Below are positions 16,177 to 25,000 of a stretch of DNA of 52,141 nucleotides, one piece after another. The notes below the pieces were generated by a model, which did no database searches, was not told the DNA's origin, and saw only the letters and a list, made by a program, of their open reading frames with translations. The stretch spans positions 1 to 52,141 of the forward strand of contig JAMDCE010000134.1 of NCBI GenBank assembly GCA_023489135.1, read 5' to 3'. The stretch's first letter is position 1; each line of letters opens with the position of its first letter. Made by a program: the position numbers and the translations under genes. This DNA is from Chloroflexota bacterium. GTDB lineage: Bacteria; Chloroflexota; Chloroflexia; JAMDCE01.

Positions 16177-16851
16177 ATGGCGAGGTCGCGGGACATTCTG
16201 CCGGAGCAGGAAACCTCCCCTTCGCAGCGCCGGGCGGTATACCTGGACATTATGCGTCGCAGACTCCGACCCGGGAGCGGATCTACGGTCGAGTTTCTTC
16301 GCTCCAGGAGGACCTGTCCGATGCCGGATCTGAACGCGCTGCTTGAAGGCGTGCGTTACGTCGTGGTAGGTGGCACCGCTACCAGCCTATATATGCCTGC
16401 CCGAACCACGGAGGATGTGGATATCCTCGTTGCAACGGGAGATGGACCGGCGGCTGAGAGAGTTCTTCAAGATGCAGGTGCGGTCTTTCTAGGCCGTCTC
16501 AGCATCGGGGGCACGTCCTGGCGGTTGCCTGATGGCACGCGACTTGATGTCCTCACTTCCCAGGAGCCCTGGGTAGAAGAGGCGCTTGCCTATCCAAATA
16601 GGGATTCGTCTGGTCTTCCTATTATTGCGCTGCCATATCTGGTGTTACTCAAGCTCGAAGCCAGCCGTGGCGTGGACATCGGCGACCTTACAAGGATGCT
16701 GGGGGGAGCTGAGGACAAGGCTCTGGCGAACGTTCGCGCTGTGATCCGAAGGTTCTTGCCAGATGCCGAGGACGACCTCGAGAGCATCATTCAACTTGGT
16801 CGCTTGGAATTCGAGAATCCTCCTATACCTGAATCACCTCAGCAAGGATGA
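16177..16851 (+). CDS. Nucleotidyltransferase-fold protein (AbiEii/MNT-like)
   Basis: A 224-residue protein. YVVVGGTATSLYMPARTTEDVDILV, with the GG helix turn and the DVD metal-binding carboxylates, followed by LDVLTSQEPW and LVLLKLEASR, places it in the nucleotidyltransferase superfamily. It is close to AbiEii/DUF6036-type proteins often seen in toxin-antitoxin or mobile contexts. The first 45 residues are not recognised. ATG 16177 follows GGAGG at 16162-16166. It has no obvious sugar-pathway role, and no clear antitoxin partner is visible: only a 26-codon ORF lies upstream. Possibly an accessory passenger gene. Confidence 0.72.
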   Translation: MARSRDILPEQETSPSQRRAVYLDIMRRRLRPGSGSTVEFLRSRRTCPMPDLNALLEGVRYVVVGGTATSLYMPARTTEDVDILVATGDGPAAERVLQDAGAVFLGRLSIGGTSWRLPDGTRLDVLTSQEPWVEEALAYPNRDSSGLPIIALPYLVLLKLEASRGVDIGDLTRMLGGAEDKALANVRAVIRRFLPDAEDDLESIIQLGRLEFENPPIPESPQQG

Positions 16852-16855
16852 CAAC

Positions 16856-17968
16856 ATGCACCAAGAATCTGCCACGAAGACATCAAGCGTTACAAACCCA
16901 TTCTACACTTATACCATACTGTCCAAGTCTGAGCGTTTCAAAGAATGGGAGCGATTGTCCGGCGCGCCATATGCCGAATACCGACGTCGTTGGGTGGAAA
17001 ACCCGACCAGCCAACAAGCCGGCGATTTCCCCCTCACCATGAATGTCGAGATCACTACCCGGTGTAACCTGGCCTGCACTTTCTGCTGGCACTCCGATCT
17101 GAGTAGTAAAGAGCAGCAAGACATGCCCTGGGAGCTATACCAGAAGCTGGTGGATGAAGCCGCCCGGTATGGGATTCCGGCCATCAATCTCAACGGGCTT
17201 GGCGAGCCATTAATGCATCGAGACCTCGTGCGAATGATTAAATACGCTCGTGACAGAGGAATCATCGACATAATGTTCCATACCAACGGGACCATTATGA
17301 CCGAAAGAACAGCGGCCGATCTCATCGAGGCGGGCCTCACGCAGATCATCTTCTCGATCGACTCTCCCGACAAAGCTACTTACGAGGGCATTCGCATCAA
17401 TGCCAATTTCGACAAAAGTGTGGCCAACGTACATAAGTTCATCGAGACCCGCGACCGGCTGGGAAGCATAACGCCAATGGTGCGGGTGACGATGGTCTTG
17501 ACCCGGACGACGTCGCAACAGGTCGATCAGTTCCAGCGCATGTGGCAGGACACAGTGGACCTGGCGACGCTACAAGACATGATCTACTCGGTAGACTGGA
17601 CTAGGCCGGGTGAGCCCGGCGAGGCCTGGTCTTCCAGGGAACCGAGTTCGCTGGAAATCAACCCTCACGCTGTCCTGGAGGAATCACGTCAAAGGCGCGA
17701 GTTCTTCGTCTGCCCCTACCCCTACCAGAGCCTGAAGATCCATCAAGACGGCACGGTGGGTGTCTGCAGCCTGCGCCAGTCCCGCTCGTTGCTCAAGCTG
17801 GGCAACGCCTGGGAAACCTCAATCCACGAGCTATGGACGGGGCAAAAGCAGTCCGAGCTAAGACGGTTGCACGCACAAGGCAAATGGCAAGAGGTTGCCG
17901 GGTGCCGCGCCTGCGACATAGCTATCATAGAGCTCCATAAGAAGCAACTGGTCTCCTCGTCTGCCTAA
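16856..17968 (+). CDS. Radical SAM/SPASM-type enzyme
   Basis: A 370-residue radical SAM protein with the [4Fe-4S] motif CNLACTFC (Cys70, Cys74, Cys77), GLGEPLMH for SAM binding, and a C-terminal SPASM/twitch-like region with CPYPYQSLKIHQDGTVGVC and a later CRAC pair. ATG 16856 follows AAGGA. In polysaccharide clusters such enzymes carry out oxidations or epimerisations of sugars, or modify amino-acid substituents. The reaction here is not identifiable. A FemAB-like gene follows 34 nt downstream. Confidence 0.85.
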   Translation: MHQESATKTSSVTNPFYTYTILSKSERFKEWERLSGAPYAEYRRRWVENPTSQQAGDFPLTMNVEITTRCNLACTFCWHSDLSSKEQQDMPWELYQKLVDEAARYGIPAINLNGLGEPLMHRDLVRMIKYARDRGIIDIMFHTNGTIMTERTAADLIEAGLTQIIFSIDSPDKATYEGIRINANFDKSVANVHKFIETRDRLGSITPMVRVTMVLTRTTSQQVDQFQRMWQDTVDLATLQDMIYSVDWTRPGEPGEAWSSREPSSLEINPHAVLEESRQRREFFVCPYPYQSLKIHQDGTVGVCSLRQSRSLLKLGNAWETSIHELWTGQKQSELRRLHAQGKWQEVAGCRACDIAIIELHKKQLVSSSA

Positions 17969-18002
17969 ACACAAGCGGCTATCTAAGGACGCTCCATCGA
18001 CT

Positions 18003-19106
18003 ATGCACGTAATCCCCCTAACGCCCGAGCAATACGAGAACTGGGACGCCTTCTGTAGCTCCTGTCCCGAAGCGTGGTTTTGGCACACCAGCCATTACCT
18101 GCAATACCAGTTGCACTACCGGCGTGATTACCGGCCCATCCCACTTTCTTTTGCGGTGGCGGACGAGAATGGTGAATGGCTGGCCGCCGTTCCGTTGTTG
18201 CTAGAGCATCATCCGGCCGCGGACGGAACGGAATGGAAAGAGCTTTCCACGGGAATCGGGTCGCGCGACTTCCCTCTGATGAAAGGGGTGCTCGGCCGTC
18301 GCCAAGAAAAAAAGGTAGCCAAGTTCATTGCCGGCGCAGTGGATGAGCTAGCTCGGCAACACAGGGTAGCGAGAGTTGCGTTTAGATGTAATCCACTCAC
18401 GTTGGCCGGGCCGGATTCGCCGGCGAGTTTGGCGCTGCTCGAAGCCGGCTTTCAGTTCGTTGCCAGGCACAGCCAGGTATTAGATCTGAATGAAACGAGA
18501 GAGCGCTTATGGGCGGACATCCGCAAGAGCTACCAATCGCTGATCAACGCCTCCATCAAGAAGGGGATGAAAGTGCATTTTCTCACCGGTGACGGCTGCT
18601 CTATGAAAGACATCGTCGAGTACCGGTTACTGCACGCCAAGGACGCCGGGCGAGTCACACGACCGGATGAAACGTTCGACCTGCAACTGCAGTGGGCGCG
18701 GGCAGGGCGAGCGGTCCTGGCCAGAGCATCGCTATCCGATGGACACACCGCGGGCTTTGCCTATATCCTTTGTTTCAACCACAAGGCATATTACATGTCT
18801 GCCTGCACAGACCCGGACGTGGAGGATGAACACCGCATCGGCCACAGCATTCAGTGGAAGGTGATTGAATGGCTCTGCCACGAGGGCTTTGATAGCTATG
18901 AGACTGGAGACCAGCATCTCGCGCCAAACCTGTACTACGATGTGACACCCAAGGACGTTTCGATCAGTCTCTTCAAAAGAGGTCTAGGTGGTCGGACAGT
19001 CCTCGTTCCCTGGTACGAGAGGTACTACGACTCGGACTTGCTTCGCGGTACAGTTTTGGAGCGAGTGGACAAGCTGGTCGCCTATATACAAGGTAGTGCA
19101 TCTTGA
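18003..19106 (+). CDS. FemAB/GNAT-fold acyltransferase-like protein
   Basis: A 367-residue protein with two GNAT-like halves. PIPLSFAVADENGEWLAAVPLLLEHH in the first half, and WADIRKSYQSLINASIKKGMKV followed by SDGHTAGFAYILCFNHKAYYM in the second, match the FemX/FemAB and CelD-like group (acyl-CoA or aminoacyl-tRNA dependent N-acyltransferases). The RKSxxxxINxSxKKG stretch is typical. A likely job is adding an acyl or aminoacyl group to a sugar amine of the glycan. The stop overlaps the TTG start of the next gene. Confidence 0.72.
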   Translation: MHVIPLTPEQYENWDAFCSSCPEAWFWHTSHYLQYQLHYRRDYRPIPLSFAVADENGEWLAAVPLLLEHHPAADGTEWKELSTGIGSRDFPLMKGVLGRRQEKKVAKFIAGAVDELARQHRVARVAFRCNPLTLAGPDSPASLALLEAGFQFVARHSQVLDLNETRERLWADIRKSYQSLINASIKKGMKVHFLTGDGCSMKDIVEYRLLHAKDAGRVTRPDETFDLQLQWARAGRAVLARASLSDGHTAGFAYILCFNHKAYYMSACTDPDVEDEHRIGHSIQWKVIEWLCHEGFDSYETGDQHLAPNLYYDVTPKDVSISLFKRGLGGRTVLVPWYERYYDSDLLRGTVLERVDKLVAYIQGSAS

Positions 19107-21067
19107 TCTCAACCCGAAATTCTTGCCCCTCCATCGAGGTGACTCCATCTTTCCTCAATGGGCTGGAGGAAGAGAATCCAGGAAGCTTGCTGCTTCAACC
19201 TGATATCTTCTGGGACTACTGCTGGCCGGCCCGCCTGGCGTCCATATTGGACGCGCGCCGTGCCACTTCCGAGTTGAATGGGCTCGTTGAGGCCGACCCA
19301 GCATGCGTGGTAACGGCAGGGGGATTGTTTCAAGAGGAGGAGCTTGCCGGCGGCCTGTTCCAGGTTGGAGTATCTTCCTCGCAATGGCAATCGCACGGCA
19401 TCCTGGCCAGGGACATGGCCGGCGCTTGTGCCAAGGTTCTAGAAGAGTCGGCCTCCCTACGCGCCGTGAATACGCTGCACGTTCTTAGCGCCCAGATGAT
19501 TCTCAAGTTGCTGCCGCTGCTCAACTTTCTCAACGCGTTTGACTTGTGGACTGAGAAGTTTGAGGGAAGTAGAGCTCTTGTTGCAGCCAGTCCCACTATG
19601 CTGCAGGTTCTGCGGCCCTTGGCTGCTAAACGAATGCCGGGTCTGCGCGTGAAACTACTGCCCATGAGCGAGAACACGCATCGTTTCCGCGCGAAGTTCT
19701 ATCGACCTGCACACGGCTGGCGACGCTGGAAGCAGGCTGGAGGCGAGTCGGTGGGAATGCACAGTGGAGACGTAGATGTGTTGTTCACGACAGTCGGAGG
19801 ATCACCCCTCAAGATAATCCGCAAGCTGGCCGAGCAAATGATGAAGGATGCTCCTGGACGGCTCGCCACCGTGGCTATTGAAAAAGCGAACTCAGTCGAC
19901 CTCCCTACGCGCCACTACAACGTAGACCCAGGGCATCCCCTCCCGCAGCATAGGATCGAGCATGCAATCGTGGAGCAAATCACCGAGCAAGACGCCACGA
20001 TGACGGAGACATTCACCTACGAAGGGGGCAGTCTCTGGCCGTTAGTAAAGCCTCACTTGCTGGCCCTGGCTAAGACGATGGTGCCGGCAGTCGCTCAGGC
20101 GATTGATGGATTGAACGATCTGTTTGGGACCGTGAAGCCTCGCCTGTTGGTTGTCTCAAACAACTCGGTTTGGTCCGATCGAGCTGCTGTTCTCGTGGCA
20201 CGAAGACTGGGAATCCTATCGCTGGCCATCCAGGATGGGGACTACCAGACTATCTGGCCCTGGGAGATACTATCGGACAAGATCGCAGTGCAGGGCGAGC
20301 AGAGCGCACGGGTTCTGGAGGAGTTCGGAACTCCTCGCGCCAAGATCGAAACCACGGGGCAAGTAAGATATGACCATCTTACTGGGGAACGAATTGTATC
20401 ACTGGAACGAGCACTTAGGGCAAGGCTAGGAGTCGAGACGGAATACCTGGCGGTTGTGGCAACCGATCCAGGTTCTCTCACCCACTCGCCTTTTGAGAAG
20501 CAGAACAACGAATACTATGCCCTCCAGGAACTGGCCAACCTGGCCAACTGGTCGATCATTATGAAGCTGCATCCGCAAGATAGGGGCGCGATCACTCGAT
20601 CTCTGGTGCGAAACAGGCCCAAGATTCGCGTGATCTCCAACGAGTTCCGCGCCGAAGAGTTGATCGCGGCGTGCGATTTATGGGTTAGCACGGCCTCCAC
20701 GACCGCCGTCGAAGCGGTCATCGCTAGCAGGCCCGTCGCGCTCCTTAATTGCAATGGTGGGAATTTCATGCCGGAGCTCGTGGAGGCCGGGGTTGCAACT
20801 TACGTTCGTAATGATGGCGAACTGGAGGCGGTGGCCAGAAACATCGCAAGTCCTCGGGAGACTAACAATAGCCCGGCTAAGAAGCGCGAGGCATTTCTTC
20901 ACGATCGGCTTTACCGGCTTGACGGAAAATCGACGGAGCGCGTCGTGTCGTTGATCCAGGAGATGATGCATTGGCAAACGGATTCGCGGCGCGCTTCGAT
21001 GTTGGGTGCTGCGGTCGGGGAGCCATCTGGAACGAATTGTATCACTGGAACGAACATTGGCAACTGA
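19103..21067 (+). CDS. Large GT-B-like protein, CDP-glycerol/surface-carbohydrate transferase type
   Basis: 654 residues. The first ~290 residues are not recognised. The C-terminal half has features of CDP-glycerophosphotransferase or polysialyl/KpsC-like GT-B proteins: PRLLVVSNNSVWSDRAAVLVARR, IAVQGEQSARVLEEFG, the acceptor-side IIMKLHPQDRG and the donor-side WVSTASTTAVEAVIASRPVALLN. The start is TTG 19103, overlapping the preceding stop. A 25-bp segment at 20386-20410 (encoding part of GERIVSLERAL) recurs exactly at 21029-21053, at this gene's own 3' end, where it is read in another frame. The last ~25 residues may therefore be junction sequence. Confidence 0.65.
   Translation: MISTRNSCPSIEVTPSFLNGLEEENPGSLLLQPDIFWDYCWPARLASILDARRATSELNGLVEADPACVVTAGGLFQEEELAGGLFQVGVSSSQWQSHGILARDMAGACAKVLEESASLRAVNTLHVLSAQMILKLLPLLNFLNAFDLWTEKFEGSRALVAASPTMLQVLRPLAAKRMPGLRVKLLPMSENTHRFRAKFYRPAHGWRRWKQAGGESVGMHSGDVDVLFTTVGGSPLKIIRKLAEQMMKDAPGRLATVAIEKANSVDLPTRHYNVDPGHPLPQHRIEHAIVEQITEQDATMTETFTYEGGSLWPLVKPHLLALAKTMVPAVAQAIDGLNDLFGTVKPRLLVVSNNSVWSDRAAVLVARRLGILSLAIQDGDYQTIWPWEILSDKIAVQGEQSARVLEEFGTPRAKIETTGQVRYDHLTGERIVSLERALRARLGVETEYLAVVATDPGSLTHSPFEKQNNEYYALQELANLANWSIIMKLHPQDRGAITRSLVRNRPKIRVISNEFRAEELIAACDLWVSTASTTAVEAVIASRPVALLNCNGGNFMPELVEAGVATYVRNDGELEAVARNIASPRETNNSPAKKREAFLHDRLYRLDGKSTERVVSLIQEMMHWQTDSRRASMLGAAVGEPSGTNCITGTNIGN
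20386..20410 (+). repeat. 25-bp direct repeat, copy 1
   Basis: Identical over 25 nt to 21029-21053. Here it lies inside the GT-B-like gene and encodes part of ERIVSLER. The flanks do not match except for a few bases downstream. It is too long to be chance and suggests a small duplication or recombination event between this gene and the start of the flippase gene. Confidence 0.9.
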
Positions 21068-22592
21068 AACACTATCTGCAACACCAGCCGTAGAATTGAA
21101 GGCGAAAATCGCGACTGATACGGCGGCGTATACCGCGGTGAATATTGCAAAACAGATTCTTGGGGTAATCCGTGGACTAATCGTTGCCCGAACATTGGGC
21201 CCATCATCGTTTGGGATTTGGAATGGCCTCTCGATCTTTATGCAGTACAGCGCGTATTCCAACATGGGCTTGTTCGTGGGGATGACTCGCGAGTACGGAT
21301 ACTTCGTAGGTAGAAAAGAACTGGGGCGTGCCAGAGGCGTGAGAGACGCCGCCTTCACCTTTGGAACCACGTCAGCGGTTCTGGTCAGTCTGGCGCTGCT
21401 GGCTGCGGCTTTCGCTCTGCGCGACGCGTATCCACCGGTAGTAGTCGTCGGCATCGGCGTGATGGCAATGGCGATGGTCTTTGATCGTGTTTACAACTAT
21501 CATATCGCGATGTTTCGAGTGGAAAAGCGCATTGTGACTCTGAGCCTGGCCGTCTTATTGCTTGCGCTAGTGTACGCAGTTGGCTCGATCTTGTTGGTAT
21601 CGCAATACGGACTGTACGCGCTCTTCGCTGCTTTTCTTTCGGGTTATGTAGCAGCGTGCGCTTACCTCTTATGGCAGACGAGAGAGACTTTCAGAGTCCG
21701 TTTTGATTTCTCGGAGTTCAAGAGATTGCTGCCTATAGGATTGCCACTCGATATTGGCGACGTGGCGAGCACGTCGCTGAATACGATGGGGGGGATAGTC
21801 ATACTCCTCTTCCTCAGCACAACCGAGATGGGTTACTACGGGATTGGCAACACCTTCATCTCTGTCGTAATGCAGGTGCCCTCCTCTCTCGCCTGGGTGA
21901 TAAACCCCCACCTCCTAGAACGCTACGGAGAAACTGGTGACGTGCGCGATCTTTGGAACTACGCGGTGACGCCGACGATGCTGTTGGCGTACCTTCTGCC
22001 AATCTTGATCGCGGAGGCGGTCATAATCTTGCCCCTGCTGGTGAGATTTCTGCTGCCAGCGTACGCGCCCGGGGTGCCCGCCATCACGATTCTGTTCTTT
22101 GGCAACTTCTTCTACGCCATGCTGAACCCTACCGGCAACTTCCTGATCGCTTTGAATCGTCAGGTCGCTACGACGTTGGTCCGCGTCATCTCCTCCATGC
22201 TCGGCGTGGGGTTCTTGTACGGATTCTTGTCAATGGGTCTGCGCTTGGAGGGCGTGGCGCTCGGTACCTCCAGTGCCTTCTTCGTCCTGGGCACCTCCAT
22301 GGTATTTATGATGCTTCGCTATTACTACCGGTCGTCGCTCGAACTGGGACGCTTCCTTATCGGGCTCTACGCACCGTATTTTTACGCGGTAGCTGTGTTT
22401 GTTGCTCTGCAAACGGCTTTCCCGACTCGCGAGAGCGAAGCTCTGATAACACTGACCCAAGCAGTGGCAGTCAAGGTTGTCGTTATGCTGGTTGCCTACG
22501 TCCCCGTGCTGGTGTATGCCGACCATAAGGCTAACGTGCTCGACATTGGCCGGCAAATCGTCCGGCGTGCAGTTGCATTTGCGAGCAAGTGA
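21006..22592 (+). CDS. Polysaccharide flippase (Wzx/MATE-like)
   Basis: A 528-residue membrane protein with about 12-14 hydrophobic helices. YTAVNIAKQILGVIRGLIVARTLGPSSFGIWNG at the start of the membrane domain is the classic first-helix signature of oligosaccharide flippases, which move undecaprenyl-linked repeat units to the outer face of the inner membrane. GTG 21006 is used here. TTG 21057, just after the repeated segment at 21029-21053, is an alternative that would remove the odd HLERIVSLERTL leader shared with the upstream protein. The N terminus overlaps the previous gene by 62 nt, which is unusual in this tightly ordered locus. Confidence 0.88.
   Translation: MLRSGSHLERIVSLERTLATETLSATPAVELKAKIATDTAAYTAVNIAKQILGVIRGLIVARTLGPSSFGIWNGLSIFMQYSAYSNMGLFVGMTREYGYFVGRKELGRARGVRDAAFTFGTTSAVLVSLALLAAAFALRDAYPPVVVVGIGVMAMAMVFDRVYNYHIAMFRVEKRIVTLSLAVLLLALVYAVGSILLVSQYGLYALFAAFLSGYVAACAYLLWQTRETFRVRFDFSEFKRLLPIGLPLDIGDVASTSLNTMGGIVILLFLSTTEMGYYGIGNTFISVVMQVPSSLAWVINPHLLERYGETGDVRDLWNYAVTPTMLLAYLLPILIAEAVIILPLLVRFLLPAYAPGVPAITILFFGNFFYAMLNPTGNFLIALNRQVATTLVRVISSMLGVGFLYGFLSMGLRLEGVALGTSSAFFVLGTSMVFMMLRYYYRSSLELGRFLIGLYAPYFYAVAVFVALQTAFPTRESEALITLTQAVAVKVVVMLVAYVPVLVYADHKANVLDIGRQIVRRAVAFASK
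21029..21053 (+). repeat. 25-bp direct repeat, copy 2
   Basis: Exact copy of 20386-20410, 643 nt downstream. In the flippase frame it again encodes ERIVSLER, the same frame as copy 1 in the upstream gene, so the duplication preserved the peptide. It may mark the fusion point where the flippase gene joined the upstream gene. Confidence 0.9.
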
Positions 22593-22596
22593 TGGT

Positions 22597-23820
22597 ATGC
22601 CTGTAAGCAAAGTGGGGGCTGGAATTCCGATCGCCGCGACCCCTTTCCCGATATCGTCCTTCTGGCTGCGCTCACAACCAGAGTTACAATCGGTATTCTG
22701 GCGGCTTTACCCTCACGCGGCCGGCCATTCGCTATCGAGGCTGTACGGGAAGGGGCGCGTCGCGTTAAGCATCTGGTTGCAACAATTAGAAGAGCGCCGG
22801 GGCAAGCGCAAAGTCATCCTGCCGGCCTACGCGGCGGAGTCGCTGTTCTATGCGACCATCGCTGCCAGGCTCCAGATTGTATTGTGCGAAGTTGATCTGG
22901 CGGATACGCTCTTCGACTTAAGTCAACTTGACGAGATACTGCGACGACACGGAGACGACGTACTGGCAGCAATCATTCCCTACAATTGGGGGGTGATAAA
23001 TCTAGAAAAAGCGCGAAGTATTCACGATCTCCTGACACGTCGAGGCATAATGTGGGTGGACGATTTCGCGCAGACTCAGCCCATCGATCCTGAAATCGTA
23101 GAGTACTTCAATCGAAACCAGAGCATCTCGCTGTATTCATTCACCGGCACCAAGATTCTTTCGTGTCAGCACGGGGGCTTGCTGACCTTCTCCAATGATA
23201 TCCCAACTGAACTCCAGCTCAGTACAAACGAATACTCGTGCGTCGAGAAGCCGCTGCTCAGCAGACATACGCTGATGGAATGGATGAATGGGGAGCGGCG
23301 CAAGAAGCGGGCGCTGTACCGTCGCGAGGGGTCGTTTGGGGTCAGGTATGATATGTACCCCACTAGCCTGACCGTACTGCGAGTTGTGCTCTCAAGAAAA
23401 TGGGAGAGATTGTTGGCTGGATTGATCGTCTCGCAGGGAGATGGGGTTCGTCAAGAGCGAATGAAGAACAACGGCATCTATCGGCGCCTTTTCCAAGAGA
23501 CGGCGATTCAAGCTTTTGCGCCGGGGGATGGCGGCGCTGTGGGAGCGCGCTATATGGTTCTCTTCCCTTCGGAAGCGCTTCGAGATAGGTGCCAGCAGGG
23601 TCTCTTTGAGTACCAGTTCTGGACTTCCCGAGGTTACGTGCATTCGATCCCCCACGTCGACTGCATCCGTCCCTATCTGCTGGACGAGGACAAAGACGAG
23701 AGCAGGTTCCCCAACGCGAAAGAATTGGAACGGCGGCTGCTAACATTTCCTAACCACTACTTGTTGCGCAAATCCGATTTCGACTTGGTGGGTTCGGTCA
23801 TAGAACAGCTGCATTCCTGA
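22597..23820 (+). CDS. DegT/AHBA-synthase-like PLP-fold protein
   Basis: A 407-residue protein of the DegT/DnrJ/EryC1/StrS aminotransferase fold but divergent. KVILPAYAAESLFYATIAA, AIIPYNWGVI, MWVDDFAQT with Asp155/156 for the PLP ring, and SFTGTKILSCQHGGLL with Lys186 at the Schiff-base position keep the key features. The usual SGT phosphate-binding motif is poorly conserved (GRVALSIW). ATG 22597, 4 nt after the flippase stop, is chosen over an overlapping ATG in another frame. It may be a sugar aminotransferase or a dehydratase of this fold; substrate unknown. Confidence 0.75.
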   Translation: MPVSKVGAGIPIAATPFPISSFWLRSQPELQSVFWRLYPHAAGHSLSRLYGKGRVALSIWLQQLEERRGKRKVILPAYAAESLFYATIAARLQIVLCEVDLADTLFDLSQLDEILRRHGDDVLAAIIPYNWGVINLEKARSIHDLLTRRGIMWVDDFAQTQPIDPEIVEYFNRNQSISLYSFTGTKILSCQHGGLLTFSNDIPTELQLSTNEYSCVEKPLLSRHTLMEWMNGERRKKRALYRREGSFGVRYDMYPTSLTVLRVVLSRKWERLLAGLIVSQGDGVRQERMKNNGIYRRLFQETAIQAFAPGDGGAVGARYMVLFPSEALRDRCQQGLFEYQFWTSRGYVHSIPHVDCIRPYLLDEDKDESRFPNAKELERRLLTFPNHYLLRKSDFDLVGSVIEQLHS

Positions 23821-23836
23821 GGGGTCGTAAACGCTC

Positions 23837-25000
23837 TTGCCAGAGATAACTTGCCAAATCGTCACCAAAGTAAGCGATTGGCTCGACCATCGCGAAGAAA
23901 TCGATGAACTGATAACCACTTCCAGTTCTGCCAACCCGCATTCCACGACGTCGTGGCTGGAAGCGTGGTGGGCGTCATTTGGAGCAGGTCACGAATTGCG
24001 AGTGGGGCTGTTTCGGCAGGGACGCCAGCTCATCGGCTACGCGCCGCTGATGCTTTCGCGATATCGGTTCTTGCAGATACCTTACCGCTCGCTCCACTTC
24101 GTGGGCGAGGGTTTGTCCGACTATGCCGACGTCCAAAGCCGGGCCGACGACGAAGACCTCAAGAATGAAATCGTCCGCATCATACTCTCAGAATGGGAAT
24201 GGGATGATCTCCTGTTGATGAACGTGCGGGACAACTCGACCACCCTCGGTGCTTTCAGCAAGAACGTGACCCCGGGCAGCCACCTTTCGATACGTCCAAA
24301 CACACGATGCCTGTACATCGATCTTCACGGCAGGACTTTTCAGGAGTACTACAAGACGTTGAGCCGCAATCACCGGCACGAGCTACAGAAGCGCAAGCAC
24401 AAACTGGACGCACTCGGATCGTGGTCTTTGGAGTTCAGCCCCCCAATGCCCTCTGCCACACTGGTACAGCAATTCCGAGAGTTGCACACCTCTCGTGCAC
24501 AGCAGATGGGCTGGATACCCTTTTTCGAGGACCCGGACTTTCGCAGATTCATCTGTCACTTGCTGGACCATCCGCAGCCCGATTTGTCGATACTGTATTC
24601 CACTTTGCGGCACGGCGATGCCCTCATTTCCTACACCTTGGGCTTCGTGCACGCTCGCACTTACTACCACTGGAATATCGGCTTTTCTCCCGAATATGAG
24701 ACCATAGCGCCCAACAAGCTACACCATTTGTTCCTGATCGAGGAATGCTTCCGGCGCGGCTATGACACCTTCGATTTTATGCGTGGCGATAGCGAATACA
24801 AGTTCAAGTGGACCCAGAGTTACCGAGCAAACTGCAGGATTCGGTTACTGCGAAAAACGTCTTTGCGCTTGATGCCCAACCGCATCCTCTGGCTTCGGGA
24901 ACGTGATCCCGACTCCCGAATCGCTCGTATGATCACACGTGTGAGGAGTATGCCAGGCATGCGCTCAATCGTGTTGAGCAAATTGGGATCGCGAACATGA
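23837..25000 (+). CDS. CelD/BcsL-like GNAT-fold acyltransferase
   Basis: A 387-residue member of the group annotated as CelD/BcsL acetyltransferases involved in cellulose biosynthesis. PHSTTSWLEAWWASFGAGHELR at the N terminus, YKTLSRNHRHELQKRKHKL in the middle and HARTYYHWNIGFSPEYET then DTFDFMRGDSEYKFKW at the end are typical. It is the second FemAB/CelD-type protein of the locus and may acylate a sugar amine. The start is TTG 23837. It ends in an ATGA overlap with a methyltransferase, so the two are probably co-translated. Confidence 0.78.
   Translation: MPEITCQIVTKVSDWLDHREEIDELITTSSSANPHSTTSWLEAWWASFGAGHELRVGLFRQGRQLIGYAPLMLSRYRFLQIPYRSLHFVGEGLSDYADVQSRADDEDLKNEIVRIILSEWEWDDLLLMNVRDNSTTLGAFSKNVTPGSHLSIRPNTRCLYIDLHGRTFQEYYKTLSRNHRHELQKRKHKLDALGSWSLEFSPPMPSATLVQQFRELHTSRAQQMGWIPFFEDPDFRRFICHLLDHPQPDLSILYSTLRHGDALISYTLGFVHARTYYHWNIGFSPEYETIAPNKLHHLFLIEECFRRGYDTFDFMRGDSEYKFKWTQSYRANCRIRLLRKTSLRLMPNRILWLRERDPDSRIARMITRVRSMPGMRSIVLSKLGSRT

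Noticed and set aside
16044..16346. Overlapping + strand frame ahead of the nucleotidyltransferase
   Set aside because: Out of frame with the clear nucleotidyltransferase motifs and lacking a good ribosome-binding site; a shadow frame.
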